A stretch of DNA of 64,000 bases from Pedobacter sp. Bi126. GTDB lineage: Bacteria > Bacteroidota > Bacteroidia > Sphingobacteriales > Sphingobacteriaceae. Below, one piece after another: positions 56,071 to 64,000 of the stretch (position 1 is the first letter of the stretch; each line of letters begins with the position of its first letter). Location: positions 744,001 through 808,000 of the forward strand of contig NZ_CAKKMS010000001.1 in NCBI RefSeq assembly GCF_918698245.1, written 5' to 3'. The translations under genes were made by a program, and so were the position numbers. The notes below the pieces were generated by a model. It did not search any database and was not told where the DNA came from. It worked only from the letters and a program-made list of their open reading frames with translations.

Positions 56071-57027
56071 ATGAAAAGATTAACGATTTTAACCGCGTTA
56101 ATCATCCCTATATTTCTTTGTACCTCTTGGGGCTTCTTTGCACATCAAAGGATAAACAACCTTGCTGTTTTCACTTTGCCCTCTGATATGATAGGTTTCT
56201 ATAAAAGGAATATCAAATACATTACCGAACATGCCGTTGACCCAGACAAACGGAGGTATGCTGACACGCTCGAAGCACCACGGCACTACCTCGATGTGGA
56301 GAACTATGAGAAAAATATTGATAGTATTCCCGAAAAATGGGATGATGCCTTAGCTAAGTACGGCAAAAAAAAGCTAAACACTGATGGTATTATCCCCTGG
56401 CAAATACAGCGTAGTTATTATGGTTTAGTTAAAGCCTTTAAAATGCGTGATTCGGTAAAAATCCTAAAATATTCTGCAGACCTGGGCCATTACATTGGTG
56501 ATGCTCACGTTCCTTTACATACTACTGCCAACCACAATGGTCAACTCACCAATCAAGTAGGTATACATGCCTTTTGGGAAAGCCGTTTACCCGAATTGTT
56601 TTCAACTCAGTACAATTTTGTTGTTGGCAAGGCAGATTATATTGAAAACCCACTACAAGAAATCTGGAAAATACTTAAACACACGCACAGTTTGGTTGAT
56701 ACCGTATTAACTTTCGAAGCTGAACTGAATGCATCATTTCCTTCCGACAAAAAGTATAGCTTTTCTGAAAGGAATAATACTGTACTGAAACAATACGCTA
56801 TGGCCTATTCAAAAGCTTACCATACTAAAATGAATAACATGGTAGAAAAGCAAATGCGTGCTGCCATATTAAAAACGGGATCATTCTGGTATTCTGCCTG
56901 GGTTGATGCGGGTCAGCCAGTGCTTAAAAACCTGATTAAAATAGCGTTATTACCTGATGAGAAAATAGAAAGTGAGGCGGTAGAAAGAAAATATCAAAAT
57001 GGTTCCCTAATTGGTAGGGAACTATAA
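56071..57027 (+). CDS. Exported S1/P1 nuclease or zinc phospholipase C-like hydrolase
   Basis: 318 residues from ATG 56071 (MKRLTILTALIIPIFLCTSWGFFAHQRINNLAVFTLP). The signal peptide ends just before a Trp-Gly-x2-Ala-His start. APRHYLDVE, LGHYIGDAHVPLHTTANHNGQ and GIHAFWESRLPELF supply further His/Asp residues of the trinuclear zinc site shared by S1/P1 nucleases and zinc-dependent phospholipase C. The substrate (nucleic acid or phospholipid) is not decidable. Its stop codon abuts that of the convergent DedA gene. Confidence 0.78.
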   Translation: MKRLTILTALIIPIFLCTSWGFFAHQRINNLAVFTLPSDMIGFYKRNIKYITEHAVDPDKRRYADTLEAPRHYLDVENYEKNIDSIPEKWDDALAKYGKKKLNTDGIIPWQIQRSYYGLVKAFKMRDSVKILKYSADLGHYIGDAHVPLHTTANHNGQLTNQVGIHAFWESRLPELFSTQYNFVVGKADYIENPLQEIWKILKHTHSLVDTVLTFEAELNASFPSDKKYSFSERNNTVLKQYAMAYSKAYHTKMNNMVEKQMRAAILKTGSFWYSAWVDAGQPVLKNLIKIALLPDEKIESEAVERKYQNGSLIGREL

Positions 57028-57714
57028 TTATGCCTTTGTATCCTCTCCTTCAATAATTGCCTCAATCTTTTTAGGTTGAAAACGGCTCCTAACAGCTGCC
57101 CAGATGGCGGGAACAAATGTTACCACAGCAATAAAAATGATAACCAGTTCGAAGTTGTTTTTAATTACCGGAATCTGTCCTAATAGATAACCGCCTAACA
57201 ACAATGCAAATATCCAGGCTACTCCACCAATAATGTTATAATAGGTAAAACGACCGAAAGGCATTTTGGCTATTCCAGCTACAAATGGTGCAATGGTTCT
57301 GAAAATTGGCAAAAACCTACTCAACATAATAGCCTTACCACCATGTTTCTCAAAAAATTCGTGAGATTGATGATAATATTTAAGCTTCAAAATCTTATTT
57401 TTTTCTTTAAATACACCTGCGCCTAAAACACTCCCGAGTTTATAGTTAACTGTATTTCCTAAAATTGCTGCTACAATTAAAATAATGAGCATGATCCAGA
57501 TATTTAAACCAGTTTCATGTTCACCTGCAATTAAAGCGCCCATTGCAAAAAGCAACGAATCGCCAGGAAGGAACGGTGTTACCACAAAACCAGTTTCGGC
57601 AAAAATAATCAGGAATAAGATGAGGTAAGTCCAGGTACGGTATTCGTTAACAATTTCAGCTAAATGTACGTCGATATGAAGAATAAAATCTATAAGCTGC
57701 TGTAGTAGTTCCAT
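57028..57714 (-). CDS. DedA family membrane protein
   Basis: 228 residues with about five helices or re-entrant loops. ETGFVVTPFLPGDSLLFAMGAL and FFEKHGGKAIMLSRFLPIFRTIAPFVAGIAKMPFGRFTYYNIIGGVAWIF (with the key Arg residues) are DedA/VTT hallmarks. The family flips undecaprenyl phosphate or phospholipids at the inner membrane. Which lipid is used here is unknown. Confidence 0.9.
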   Translation of the reverse strand: MELLQQLIDFILHIDVHLAEIVNEYRTWTYLILFLIIFAETGFVVTPFLPGDSLLFAMGALIAGEHETGLNIWIMLIILIVAAILGNTVNYKLGSVLGAGVFKEKNKILKLKYYHQSHEFFEKHGGKAIMLSRFLPIFRTIAPFVAGIAKMPFGRFTYYNIIGGVAWIFALLLGGYLLGQIPVIKNNFELVIIFIAVVTFVPAIWAAVRSRFQPKKIEAIIEGEDTKA

Positions 57715-57778
57715 TTATCTAATTTTGGGCAAAAGTATGAATATGAAAGGGATTAAATGCTAATATATTGCAATAAAA

Positions 57779-58480
57779 TTAGTTGGCTGAGATGATTCGA
57801 TTTTTAAGTTCTCCCTTTTTATCGCCATCAAATAATATAAGGTAAACCCTACCATTATTAATATTAAGAGAATCTAATCGTTGTACCACAGGCGGTGGGT
57901 TTGTCGCAGTAGGACTAGTTAATTTAAAGGCAAATTTCATGTTTTTATTAACTTTAACCTTTAAAGTTTTAATCGCTCCATATGCAATTGTAGATTCTAC
58001 AGGTTTGGCTGTATCTGTGCTATCAGTAATTATAACACTAGAGCCTAGTGTGTAACCAAGGTTTAAAAAAGTTAGTTTAGCTGAATCAAGATCTGGTTTT
58101 ACATCATCGGTATAAACTTTCAATTTTGCAGGATCACCAGTTTTTTCTTTATAATAAAAAACAGAATAATTTTGTCCAATTTTAAATGTTTGTTCTCCTA
58201 ATGAAGCCACATCAACACCAGTATTTATATTTCGTGTGGTTATATTATAAGCAGCATCACCTGCAACAACCACATAACTTGTGTTTGTATTGTAAGCAAC
58301 AGGTGTTCCTATTTGTATTCCATTTAAATAGAAACTTTGCGTAGTATCAGTCGAAGCAGCCTGAAAGAATCGAACTTTAGCATCACCTTCAATTAAATTA
58401 TCGTTTTTGATGCATGAGCTGATTAAAACGGCAAGTATAAGAAGAAGAAATATTTTAGGAAACAATACTTTGTTTTTCAT
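57779..58480 (-). CDS. DUF4397 lipoprotein A
   Basis: 233 residues with a lipobox in LISSCIKND (Cys22 or so). Two DUF4397 immunoglobulin-like modules follow: AKVRFFQAASTDTTQSFYLNGIQIG...YNTNTSYVVVAGDAAYNITTRN, and AKLTFLNLGYTLGSSVIITDS. It is likely surface or periplasmic, of unknown function. It follows the second copy by 59 bp on the same strand, so the two are probably a tandem duplication. Confidence 0.83.
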   Translation of the reverse strand: MKNKVLFPKIFLLLILAVLISSCIKNDNLIEGDAKVRFFQAASTDTTQSFYLNGIQIGTPVAYNTNTSYVVVAGDAAYNITTRNINTGVDVASLGEQTFKIGQNYSVFYYKEKTGDPAKLKVYTDDVKPDLDSAKLTFLNLGYTLGSSVIITDSTDTAKPVESTIAYGAIKTLKVKVNKNMKFAFKLTSPTATNPPPVVQRLDSLNINNGRVYLILFDGDKKGELKNRIISAN

Positions 58481-58539
58481 AATTAATCGCTGATGCTAAT
58501 AAAACGTAAAGATAGCAGAAAGCATATTAAACTTTGAAA

Positions 58540-59217
58540 TTAATTATCGGTAATGATATGTGCTTCTAAGGTTGCTGCCGTTGTACCACTAAACCAAATG
58601 GTATATATCTTTCCTCCTTCTAAAGCTGTACTTTGGATGGTTTTAACATTACCAGAGCCTACTACATTATATCTTAAATTGAATCCAGTATCTACTGTAA
58701 AATAGCTTGACGCTTCTTTAAAAGCCAATCCATTTACGAATTGGGTACCGCCTTGTACCATAACATTTATGCCAGTGGCAAAATTTGGCGTCAGATTAAT
58801 TAGTTTGATTTTAGCTTTATCTGATTCTGTATTACTTAAATTATCTTCATAACTCACTATTTCCATCTCTCCTTTTTTATTGGTAACCAAAAAAGTAGTG
58901 TAAGTAATAGATGGTGTAAAGTTTAAAGAGGTATCTGTAGTGGTATTATTTGTGCCGGCATAAGAAACATTTCTATTACCAGAAGGTATTTTTACGTAAT
59001 CGCTGGTTTCGCCAAAGGCTAAAGAAACAGTGGTTAATTTTTCATTATCTAAATAAACATCTTGATGCACATCGGCCAGTGATGCATTGACCATTTTTAC
59101 CTTGGCCTGGCCTTTCACTACTTCATCTGGATTGTCCTTTTTACAGGATAATAGGCCTATACTACATAAGACAGCGAGCAAAAGCAGTGATTTCGAGAGG
59201 TTGTTATAGATTTTCAT
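58540..59217 (-). CDS. DUF4397 lipoprotein B
   Basis: 225 residues from ATG 59217 (MKIYNNLSKSLLLLAVLCSIGLLSCKKD; lipobox LLSC). AKVKMVNASLADVHQDVYLDNEKLTTVSLAFGETSDYVKIPSGNRNVSYAG and AKIKLINLTPNFATGINVMVQGG are the two repeats of the DUF4397 fold. It precedes lipoprotein A in the transcript. Sequence divergence between A and B is large, so the duplication is old. Confidence 0.83.
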   Translation of the reverse strand: MKIYNNLSKSLLLLAVLCSIGLLSCKKDNPDEVVKGQAKVKMVNASLADVHQDVYLDNEKLTTVSLAFGETSDYVKIPSGNRNVSYAGTNNTTTDTSLNFTPSITYTTFLVTNKKGEMEIVSYEDNLSNTESDKAKIKLINLTPNFATGINVMVQGGTQFVNGLAFKEASSYFTVDTGFNLRYNVVGSGNVKTIQSTALEGGKIYTIWFSGTTAATLEAHIITDN

Positions 59218-59303
59218 TGGTTGTGTTAGTTGGTTATAAACAAAAATGGCTCGGTCAAAAACCAAGCCACTTTGTTAATAAAACTAACAAATTAGTTTTT
59301 TTT

Positions 59304-60428
59304 TTAATAACTATTATTTAGCATCACAGGCATCACCAACATTAAAACATCCTCATTTTCATCATTGGTTTGTGGAATTAAAAGCCCTGCTCTATTTGGT
59401 GTCGAAAGCTCTAAAGTAACTTCATCACCACTTAAATTACTCAACATTTCGATTAAAAAGCGTGCATTAAAGCCTATTTCGAGGTCTTCACCATCATACT
59501 GGCAGCTTAAACGCTCGTGTGCTTCATTAGCAAAATCTAAATCTTCTGAAGAGATATTCAATTCGCTTCCGCTAATTTTCAGTCTTACCTGATGTGTCGT
59601 TTTATTCGCAAAAATTACAACCCTACGAAGTGTATTTAAAAACAAACTTCTGTCGATAATTAGTTTGTTAGGGTTATTGGTTGGAATTACCGCCTCATAA
59701 TCTGGATAGCGCTCGTCTATTAAACGACACACTAAATTGATATTTTCGAACTTAAAGAAAGCGCTTGTTGCATTATAATCTACTGATACATTAATATCAG
59801 TTGAAGGTAAAGCAGCCTTCAAAAGTGTTAAAGCTTTTTTAGGGAGAATAAATGATGTTGCTTTATCTGCTTTGCTATCCATACGACGGTATCTCACCAA
59901 TTTATGTGCATCGGTAGCTACAAAGGTAATGTGCTGAGGGGATAACTGACAGAATACACCTGTCATAGCCGGGCGCAACTCATCGTTACTTACCGCAAAA
60001 ATAGTTTTTGTAATGGCTTCAGTTAAAACAGACGCAGGTAAGTTTACAGAAGACGCGTTTTCTACTACTGGAATCTTCGGAAAATCATCACCATTTTCAC
60101 CACTTAATTTATACTTACCATCTCCGGCACTGATCTCGATCGCAAAAGTACTATCATCGATATTAAATGCGATAGGCTGATCTGGCAATGTTTTAAGCGT
60201 ATCTAATAAAATTTTAGATGGAACAGCTACTTTACCTTCTTCCTTTGATTCTACAGCCAAAGCAGTTGTCATGCTGGTTTGCAGATCGGTAGCAGAGATA
60301 GTTAAGTTTCCATCTTTAATTTCGAAGAGAAAATTTTCTAATATAGGCAAAACCGTACTGCTGCTTGATGCACCATTTACGGTTTGTAAGTGTTTTAATA
60401 GAGTTGATGTGGATACAATAAATCTCAT
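59304..60428 (-). CDS. dnaN: DNA polymerase III beta sliding clamp
   Basis: 374 residues, the normal clamp length, with three similar domains. Recognisable segments are MRFIVSTSTLLKHLQTVNGA, DNVL-like LENFLFEIKDGNLTISATDLQTSM, LRPAMTGVFCQLSPQHITFVATDAHKLVRY and the C-terminal LMLVMPVMLNN (clamp-binding pocket end). Two such clamps encircle DNA and tether polymerase. It is placed behind gldG, as in other members of the phylum, not at an origin; no DnaA-box cluster was noticed. Confidence 0.95.
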   Translation of the reverse strand: MRFIVSTSTLLKHLQTVNGASSSSTVLPILENFLFEIKDGNLTISATDLQTSMTTALAVESKEEGKVAVPSKILLDTLKTLPDQPIAFNIDDSTFAIEISAGDGKYKLSGENGDDFPKIPVVENASSVNLPASVLTEAITKTIFAVSNDELRPAMTGVFCQLSPQHITFVATDAHKLVRYRRMDSKADKATSFILPKKALTLLKAALPSTDINVSVDYNATSAFFKFENINLVCRLIDERYPDYEAVIPTNNPNKLIIDRSLFLNTLRRVVIFANKTTHQVRLKISGSELNISSEDLDFANEAHERLSCQYDGEDLEIGFNARFLIEMLSNLSGDEVTLELSTPNRAGLLIPQTNDENEDVLMLVMPVMLNNSY

Positions 60429-60447
60429 GATATTATTTAGTCTTCTT

Positions 60448-60455
60448 CAAAAATA
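60448..60455 (-). promoter_or_regulatory. -7 box of dnaN
   Basis: On the minus strand TATTTTTG matches TAnnTTTG exactly, 19 nt before the dnaN ATG and just inside the gap behind gldG. Confidence 0.4.
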
Positions 60456-60461
60456 TAAAAA

Positions 60462-62147
60462 TTATTTAGCGTACTTGTATTTGCGGTGATAATGTTGAAA
60501 AATCGCAAAGAATATTAACAATAGCAAGGGTGCCACTACATTTATAAATTGCCATTTCGTTTTTTCGAGCTTAATTTTGGCTTTATCCAACAATCTGATT
60601 TTTACTTCTTTATTCCGTAGCGCAATTAAGTTGTTGTTATCCGTAAAATAATCAACAATATTGAGCAATAAGGCCTTATTACCAAAAGTACGCTGCGAAT
60701 AACGGTCGAAACCTAGTGGAAAAGGGGTTCCATTTTGCTCCGATACCTGGTTTTTAAAAATATCGCCATCTCCTATCACAATCATTTTAGCCGGTTTACT
60801 TATACTTTCCAGGGTGTAAGGTTGCGTAATGGTAGCTGGTAAAGGGCGCCCGGCAAAAACCGATGGAAAATTACCTTCCAACATTAAACCAACATGCTGT
60901 GGTTTACTTTGGAAAGACCGTGGGTCTAACTGTTCGCTCACCATTTGCAAGCTAAACAATTTCGGCACATTATACACTTTATTATAGGGAGATGTAGCTA
61001 AAATATACGATTTTTTTACACCTTTAACACCAATAGTATCTACTGTACTTGGAAATTCAGATTTTACACCATCCAGCTTTTTCACAACACTTTCAGCAGT
61101 ATCGGGCAATAAAATCGGGTAATAGATCCAAGGCACCAGTTGCATCTGGTTCTGCCCGCCTACAACACCCGTAGAAACCGGAATTTCGGCACTGTTTGCC
61201 GGATCGGCAATAATATTATAATTAATCCTTGCACCGTACATAAAAAGCATATCATCAAGGTTCAAATTACTGTTAACAGCCATCTGACCACTTTTTCCCC
61301 GCAAGCTATCCAATTCGGCATTTACCTGATCAATGCTCCAAAGTACCCTCCCGCCGTTCATTACGAAATAGTTAATTTTGTATTTCTCAGTTTCTGTAAA
61401 AGGTTTTTTGGGTTTGGCAATAATCAACATTTTCAATTTATCAAGCCCTGTTTTATCAATGCTATTTAAATCAATACGGCCAACCAGATAACTGCTAGAT
61501 AGGGTGTGAATGGCATCAGCCAATTGTAAATCAGACAGTTCGCCATTTGATTCCGAGAAGCCAATCCGAGGGTTATCACCCGAAAGTACTTTCTTTAAAC
61601 TCGAAGTAAAAAGATACTCCAAGTTTTCAATTGAGCGGTTTATATTGTCTTCGTAATTTCCGCGGGTATCTAAATTTTGAAAGAGTTTAATGGGAAATTC
61701 CTTTCCTTCGCTTTCCATCATCGCCATCGGAAATACGAGCTTCTGCGTTAATCCACTTTCAGTTTTAACACTTAAACTGGTTGCTTCTATACCGCTCTCG
61801 TACAAATTATTGATTACTGTATCTTGATCAGCCTGATTAAGTCCCGCTATCGGATCAACAAAAACCACCTTGACCTCGGTTTTAGCATAGGCTTGATAAT
61901 CAGATAAAATATCTGACACCGCAGTCTGCAAGCGTTTAAACGCAGGTGGTAACTCTCCCGCTAAAAATACCGTAATGATTACCGGTTTTTTATTTTGCTC
62001 CAATAAAGATTTCGTTTTATCACTTAAAGTAAAACGCTTATCGGCAGTAAAATCAAAACGATGAAAAGCGTACTTACCTACGATATTTAAAATAATTAAC
62101 GTGGCTATAACGATGATAGCATTAAGCCATTTATTCTTCAGCTTCAT
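60462..62147 (-). CDS. gldG: Gliding motility ABC transporter auxiliary protein GldG
   Basis: 561 residues, one helix at each end (about 10-27 and 537-553) with a large extracytoplasmic ABC_transp_aux-type domain between. VDPIAGLNQADQDTVINNLYESGIEATSL and RIGFSESNGELSDLQLADAIHTLSSSYLVGRIDL are GldG-like. GldG, GldF and the ATPase GldA form an ABC transporter linked to gliding in Flavobacterium. gldA is not in the window. The start overlaps the gldF stop by 1 nt. Confidence 0.9.
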   Translation of the reverse strand: MKLKNKWLNAIIVIATLIILNIVGKYAFHRFDFTADKRFTLSDKTKSLLEQNKKPVIITVFLAGELPPAFKRLQTAVSDILSDYQAYAKTEVKVVFVDPIAGLNQADQDTVINNLYESGIEATSLSVKTESGLTQKLVFPMAMMESEGKEFPIKLFQNLDTRGNYEDNINRSIENLEYLFTSSLKKVLSGDNPRIGFSESNGELSDLQLADAIHTLSSSYLVGRIDLNSIDKTGLDKLKMLIIAKPKKPFTETEKYKINYFVMNGGRVLWSIDQVNAELDSLRGKSGQMAVNSNLNLDDMLFMYGARINYNIIADPANSAEIPVSTGVVGGQNQMQLVPWIYYPILLPDTAESVVKKLDGVKSEFPSTVDTIGVKGVKKSYILATSPYNKVYNVPKLFSLQMVSEQLDPRSFQSKPQHVGLMLEGNFPSVFAGRPLPATITQPYTLESISKPAKMIVIGDGDIFKNQVSEQNGTPFPLGFDRYSQRTFGNKALLLNIVDYFTDNNNLIALRNKEVKIRLLDKAKIKLEKTKWQFINVVAPLLLLIFFAIFQHYHRKYKYAK

Positions 62148-62872
62148 TATCGTTTCCCTCCTATTATTATTTTGGTGAACAATAAAAACAGCACTGAAAA
62201 AGAAATAAAGTAAATTAGATCTCTGGTATCTAAAACACCACGGCTTATCGAAGTATAATGTTGATTAATCCCTAAATTGCTAATGATATGTTCCATACTT
62301 TGAAATGCAGCAAGCTGACTGCTGTAATCAAAACCTAAAAAAGCGAATGCACATAAAGCAGCACTGATCACAAAGGCAATCACCTGATTTTTAGTCAATG
62401 CAGATGAAAAAATGCCAATGGATGTAAAGGCAGCACCCAATAAAAATAAACCGATATAAGAGCCAATAACTGATCCCGAATCAATATTTCCTTCAGGAAA
62501 ACCCAGCTTTGAAATGCTATAGTAATAAATTAATGTCGGGATTAGGGCAAATAATACCAGAACCAAACTTGCTAAGTACTTTGCCACAACAATCTGCCAG
62601 ATTTGGATGGGCCGGGTAATTAAAAGCTCATAGGTTCCCTCTCTCCGCTCTTCAGCAAAAGAACGCATGGTAATGGCTGGAATAAGAAACATGAAAAGAT
62701 AAGGCACTAAACTGAAAAAACCATCAAGTTCGGCATAACCATAATCAAGCACCGAGGTATCAGGAAAAAACCAGAGTAACAGGCCAGAAACCAATAGAAA
62801 AATGCCAATGGTAATATAAGCAACCATCGAACTTAAGAAACTGAATAACTCGCGTTTAAAAACTGCGTACAT
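62147..62872 (-). CDS. gldF: Gliding motility ABC transporter permease GldF
   Basis: 241 residues with six helices. MYAVFKRELFSFLSSMVAYITIGIFLLVSGLLLWFFPDTS, PAITMRSFAEERREGTYELLITRPIQIWQIVVAKYLASL is the characteristic ABC-2 permease coupling region. It is the membrane partner of GldG and translationally coupled to it. Confidence 0.92.
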   Translation of the reverse strand: MYAVFKRELFSFLSSMVAYITIGIFLLVSGLLLWFFPDTSVLDYGYAELDGFFSLVPYLFMFLIPAITMRSFAEERREGTYELLITRPIQIWQIVVAKYLASLVLVLFALIPTLIYYYSISKLGFPEGNIDSGSVIGSYIGLFLLGAAFTSIGIFSSALTKNQVIAFVISAALCAFAFLGFDYSSQLAAFQSMEHIISNLGINQHYTSISRGVLDTRDLIYFISFSVLFLLFTKIIIGGKR

Positions 62873-62909
62873 GTGCTATTAAAACGCCGAAGTTAACCAT
62901 TTATTCCTG

Positions 62910-62917
62910 CAAATTTA
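62910..62917 (-). promoter_or_regulatory. -7 box of the gldFG unit
   Basis: On the minus strand TAAATTTG matches TAnnTTTG exactly, 37 nt before the gldF ATG. Confidence 0.4.
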
Positions 62918-62979
62918 AAAGGAATTGATTAAATGAATGTATTACCAATCAGTGATACTTAAATTTAAAAAGAGGCCGT

Positions 62980-63312
62980 ATCATAAATTTCGGATTGTCA
63001 TCCTAAAGGATAATTTATTTTATAAAACCGATACAGATTACAGAGATTTTTTTTTTGTGCGGTAAATAAGCTGTGAGGAATCGTCATTGCGAGAAGGCTT
63101 TTTCAGCCGACGAAGCAATCTTACAACGATCGCTACTAGCGTGCGCATTAAGATTATTCATTTATGCAGTTGTTTTTAAAGGCATTCATGAGCTCGCTTC
63201 GTTCGGTTATCTTCGTTCCTCGCAATGACGACCTTTCTAGGGATTCTGCCAGTGGTAGCCTGTCGAAGACTTAGTTGAACAACTTTTATGTGTTTCGACA
63301 GGCTCTCCGTAA
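62980..63312. repeat. Mosaic of dispersed repeats downstream of the barrel-protein gene
   Basis: The gap 62873-63390 has no gene. It holds a GTCATCCTAAAGGAT segment (about 62998), a CGTCATTGCGAGAAGGC...GACGAAGCAATCTTA copy (63082-63123), its inverted partner CTTCGTTCCTCGCAATGACG (63211-63230), and the AGCCTGTCGAAGAC / GTTTCGACAGGCTC inverted pair (63258-63305). Similar units are at 24608-24728 and 44235-44285. Confidence 0.65.
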
Positions 63313-63390
63313 GAGTCATTTGGATAACATGACAAAATCTGAGGAGAAATTGTCTTTGTGATACAACCTCTTCTTTATTTCTCGGCTGGT

Positions 63391-64000
63391 TTAGAAAGAA
63401 AAACCTACCCCTACTGAGAAAACTTTATTTTTAAAGGTAATTTCGTCAGAGAGATCTGTATCTGCTATACTGCTTAGTCCCAATCCGTAGCCTGCATGAA
63501 TATTAAAGCCATTGTTTAATTGGTAACCGGCTAAAAAGTTTAAACCAAAATCCGTCCGTTTAAATTCTGATTCTGCTTCACCAAATTTAATATCTTCTTT
63601 TATCGACCCATATTTACCATTTGCGCTTAATGTGTAAGCAAAGTACGGTCCGGCACCTAGAAATACTTTACCAGCGTTTCCTACTTTAAAATTCGCCAAT
63701 AGGTTTACTGGTAACTCCAAATATTTAAAGTTTAATGTTGCATCTTCAGTAGTTGCAATGTCATTATCCTCAAAGTTAATGTCGCCGTTTGTCAGTTTTG
63801 TTCCTTTGTTTATAAAAGTTAAACCAGGTTGAATTGAAATTACATCAGACAGTACAAATTCGGCCGTACCGCCAACATAATAAGATGTTTTTGCATCAAA
63901 ACTTACCGATGCATTTCCTGAGGAGATGGTCATGTTTGGAAAGGCCACCCCGGCTTTCACACCAAAAATTACAGGTTTGTTTGATTGAGCTGAAGCTGCA
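63391..64000 (-). CDS. Outer-membrane beta-barrel protein (partial, N-terminus outside window)
   Basis: The frame is open to the window end; the visible part begins AASAQSNKPVIFGVKAGVAFPNM, the end of a signal peptide plus the first strand. Alternating strands (FDAKTSYYVGGTAEFVLSDVISIQPGLTFINKGTKL, LKYLELPVNLLANFKVGNAGKVFLGAGPYFAYTL, LNFLAGYQLNNGFNIHAGYGLGLSSI) and a terminal Phe (VFSVGVGFSF) fit the PF13568-type eight-strand barrel. The function is unknown. Confidence 0.82.
   Translation of the reverse strand, partial: AASAQSNKPVIFGVKAGVAFPNMTISSGNASVSFDAKTSYYVGGTAEFVLSDVISIQPGLTFINKGTKLTNGDINFEDNDIATTEDATLNFKYLELPVNLLANFKVGNAGKVFLGAGPYFAYTLSANGKYGSIKEDIKFGEAESEFKRTDFGLNFLAGYQLNNGFNIHAGYGLGLSSIADTDLSDEITFKNKVFSVGVGFSF

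Noticed and set aside
59304..60428. Replication origin near dnaN
   Set aside because: No dnaA, no cluster of DnaA boxes and no AT-rich unwinding region were noticed; dnaN beside gldFG is ordinary in this phylum.
62873..63390. tRNA or small ORF in the gap behind the barrel-protein gene
   Set aside because: The folded segments are dispersed repeats; no cloverleaf or convincing ORF was found.

Overview
The window reads as a chromosomal segment of a Bacteroidota bacterium of the Sphingobacteriaceae type (Pedobacter-like). Reasons: genes for the gliding/T9SS branch (GldC, GldF, GldG and a CHU_C-tailed secreted protein), Bacteroidota-restricted families (DUF3810, DUF4397, GldC, the DUF2339/DUF3999 pair), AT-rich intergenic DNA, and -7 promoter boxes of the Bacteroidota form TAnnTTTG upstream of many genes. 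No rRNA, tRNA, CRISPR array, prophage or complete insertion sequence was seen.

Layout. 0-4 kb: two paralogous Cys4/membrane/carboxypeptidase-regulatory-like proteins, an NlpC/P60 hydrolase, a universal stress protein, a dicluster ferredoxin and a divergent acyl-CoA reductase. 4-9 kb: a large type-B T9SS cargo protein, FtsE, GrpE, DnaJ. 9-20 kb: lipoproteins, DUF72, a Ppx/GppA phosphatase, the third Cys4 paralogue, Maf, a Spy-like protein, KdsC, IscX, a 2Fe-2S ferredoxin, a DUF2520 dehydrogenase, CcmF and CcmE. 20-28 kb: a three-gene envelope cassette, glutamate dehydrogenase, and CcmBCD, so the cytochrome c maturation genes are split in two. 28-36 kb: an Ogt methyltransferase, a cupin, then a tight seven-gene operon: SpeD-like decarboxylase, DUF4178, a 57-residue membrane peptide, DUF350, a membrane aminopropyltransferase, a Tat-lipoprotein flavin oxidoreductase and a histidine-motif membrane protein. 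A decayed lipocalin follows. 36-50 kb: GldC, RhlE, dihydroorotase, DUF3810, MiaE, a glycosyltransferase, an HscA-type Hsp70, a proteasome-like Ntn-hydrolase candidate and a flavin monooxygenase. 50-64 kb: DUF2339/DUF3999, a SUFU-domain protein, DUF1569, PhnB-like, an S1/P1-type hydrolase, DedA, two DUF4397 lipoproteins, DnaN, GldG, GldF and a partial outer-membrane barrel protein.

Most interesting. (1) The operon at 29649-35918 looks like an envelope-associated polyamine or polyamine-like synthesis and oxidation system; its SpeD homologue has Ser where the catalytic Cys should be. (2) The intergenic DNA carries at least six dispersed repeat families. One is a structured ~55-75 bp element in five copies whose two stems show compensatory changes. 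Another is a REP-like inverted pair at 11412-11502. (3) Three paralogues share an identical C-x15-C-x2-C-x26-C cytoplasmic domain fused through one membrane segment to a beta-sandwich-like domain. (4) A GTG-started protein at 47084 would expose Thr as N-terminal nucleophile in a proteasome-like fold. (5) Several genes have a -7 box ending only 5-6 nt before ATG, suggesting leaderless mRNAs.
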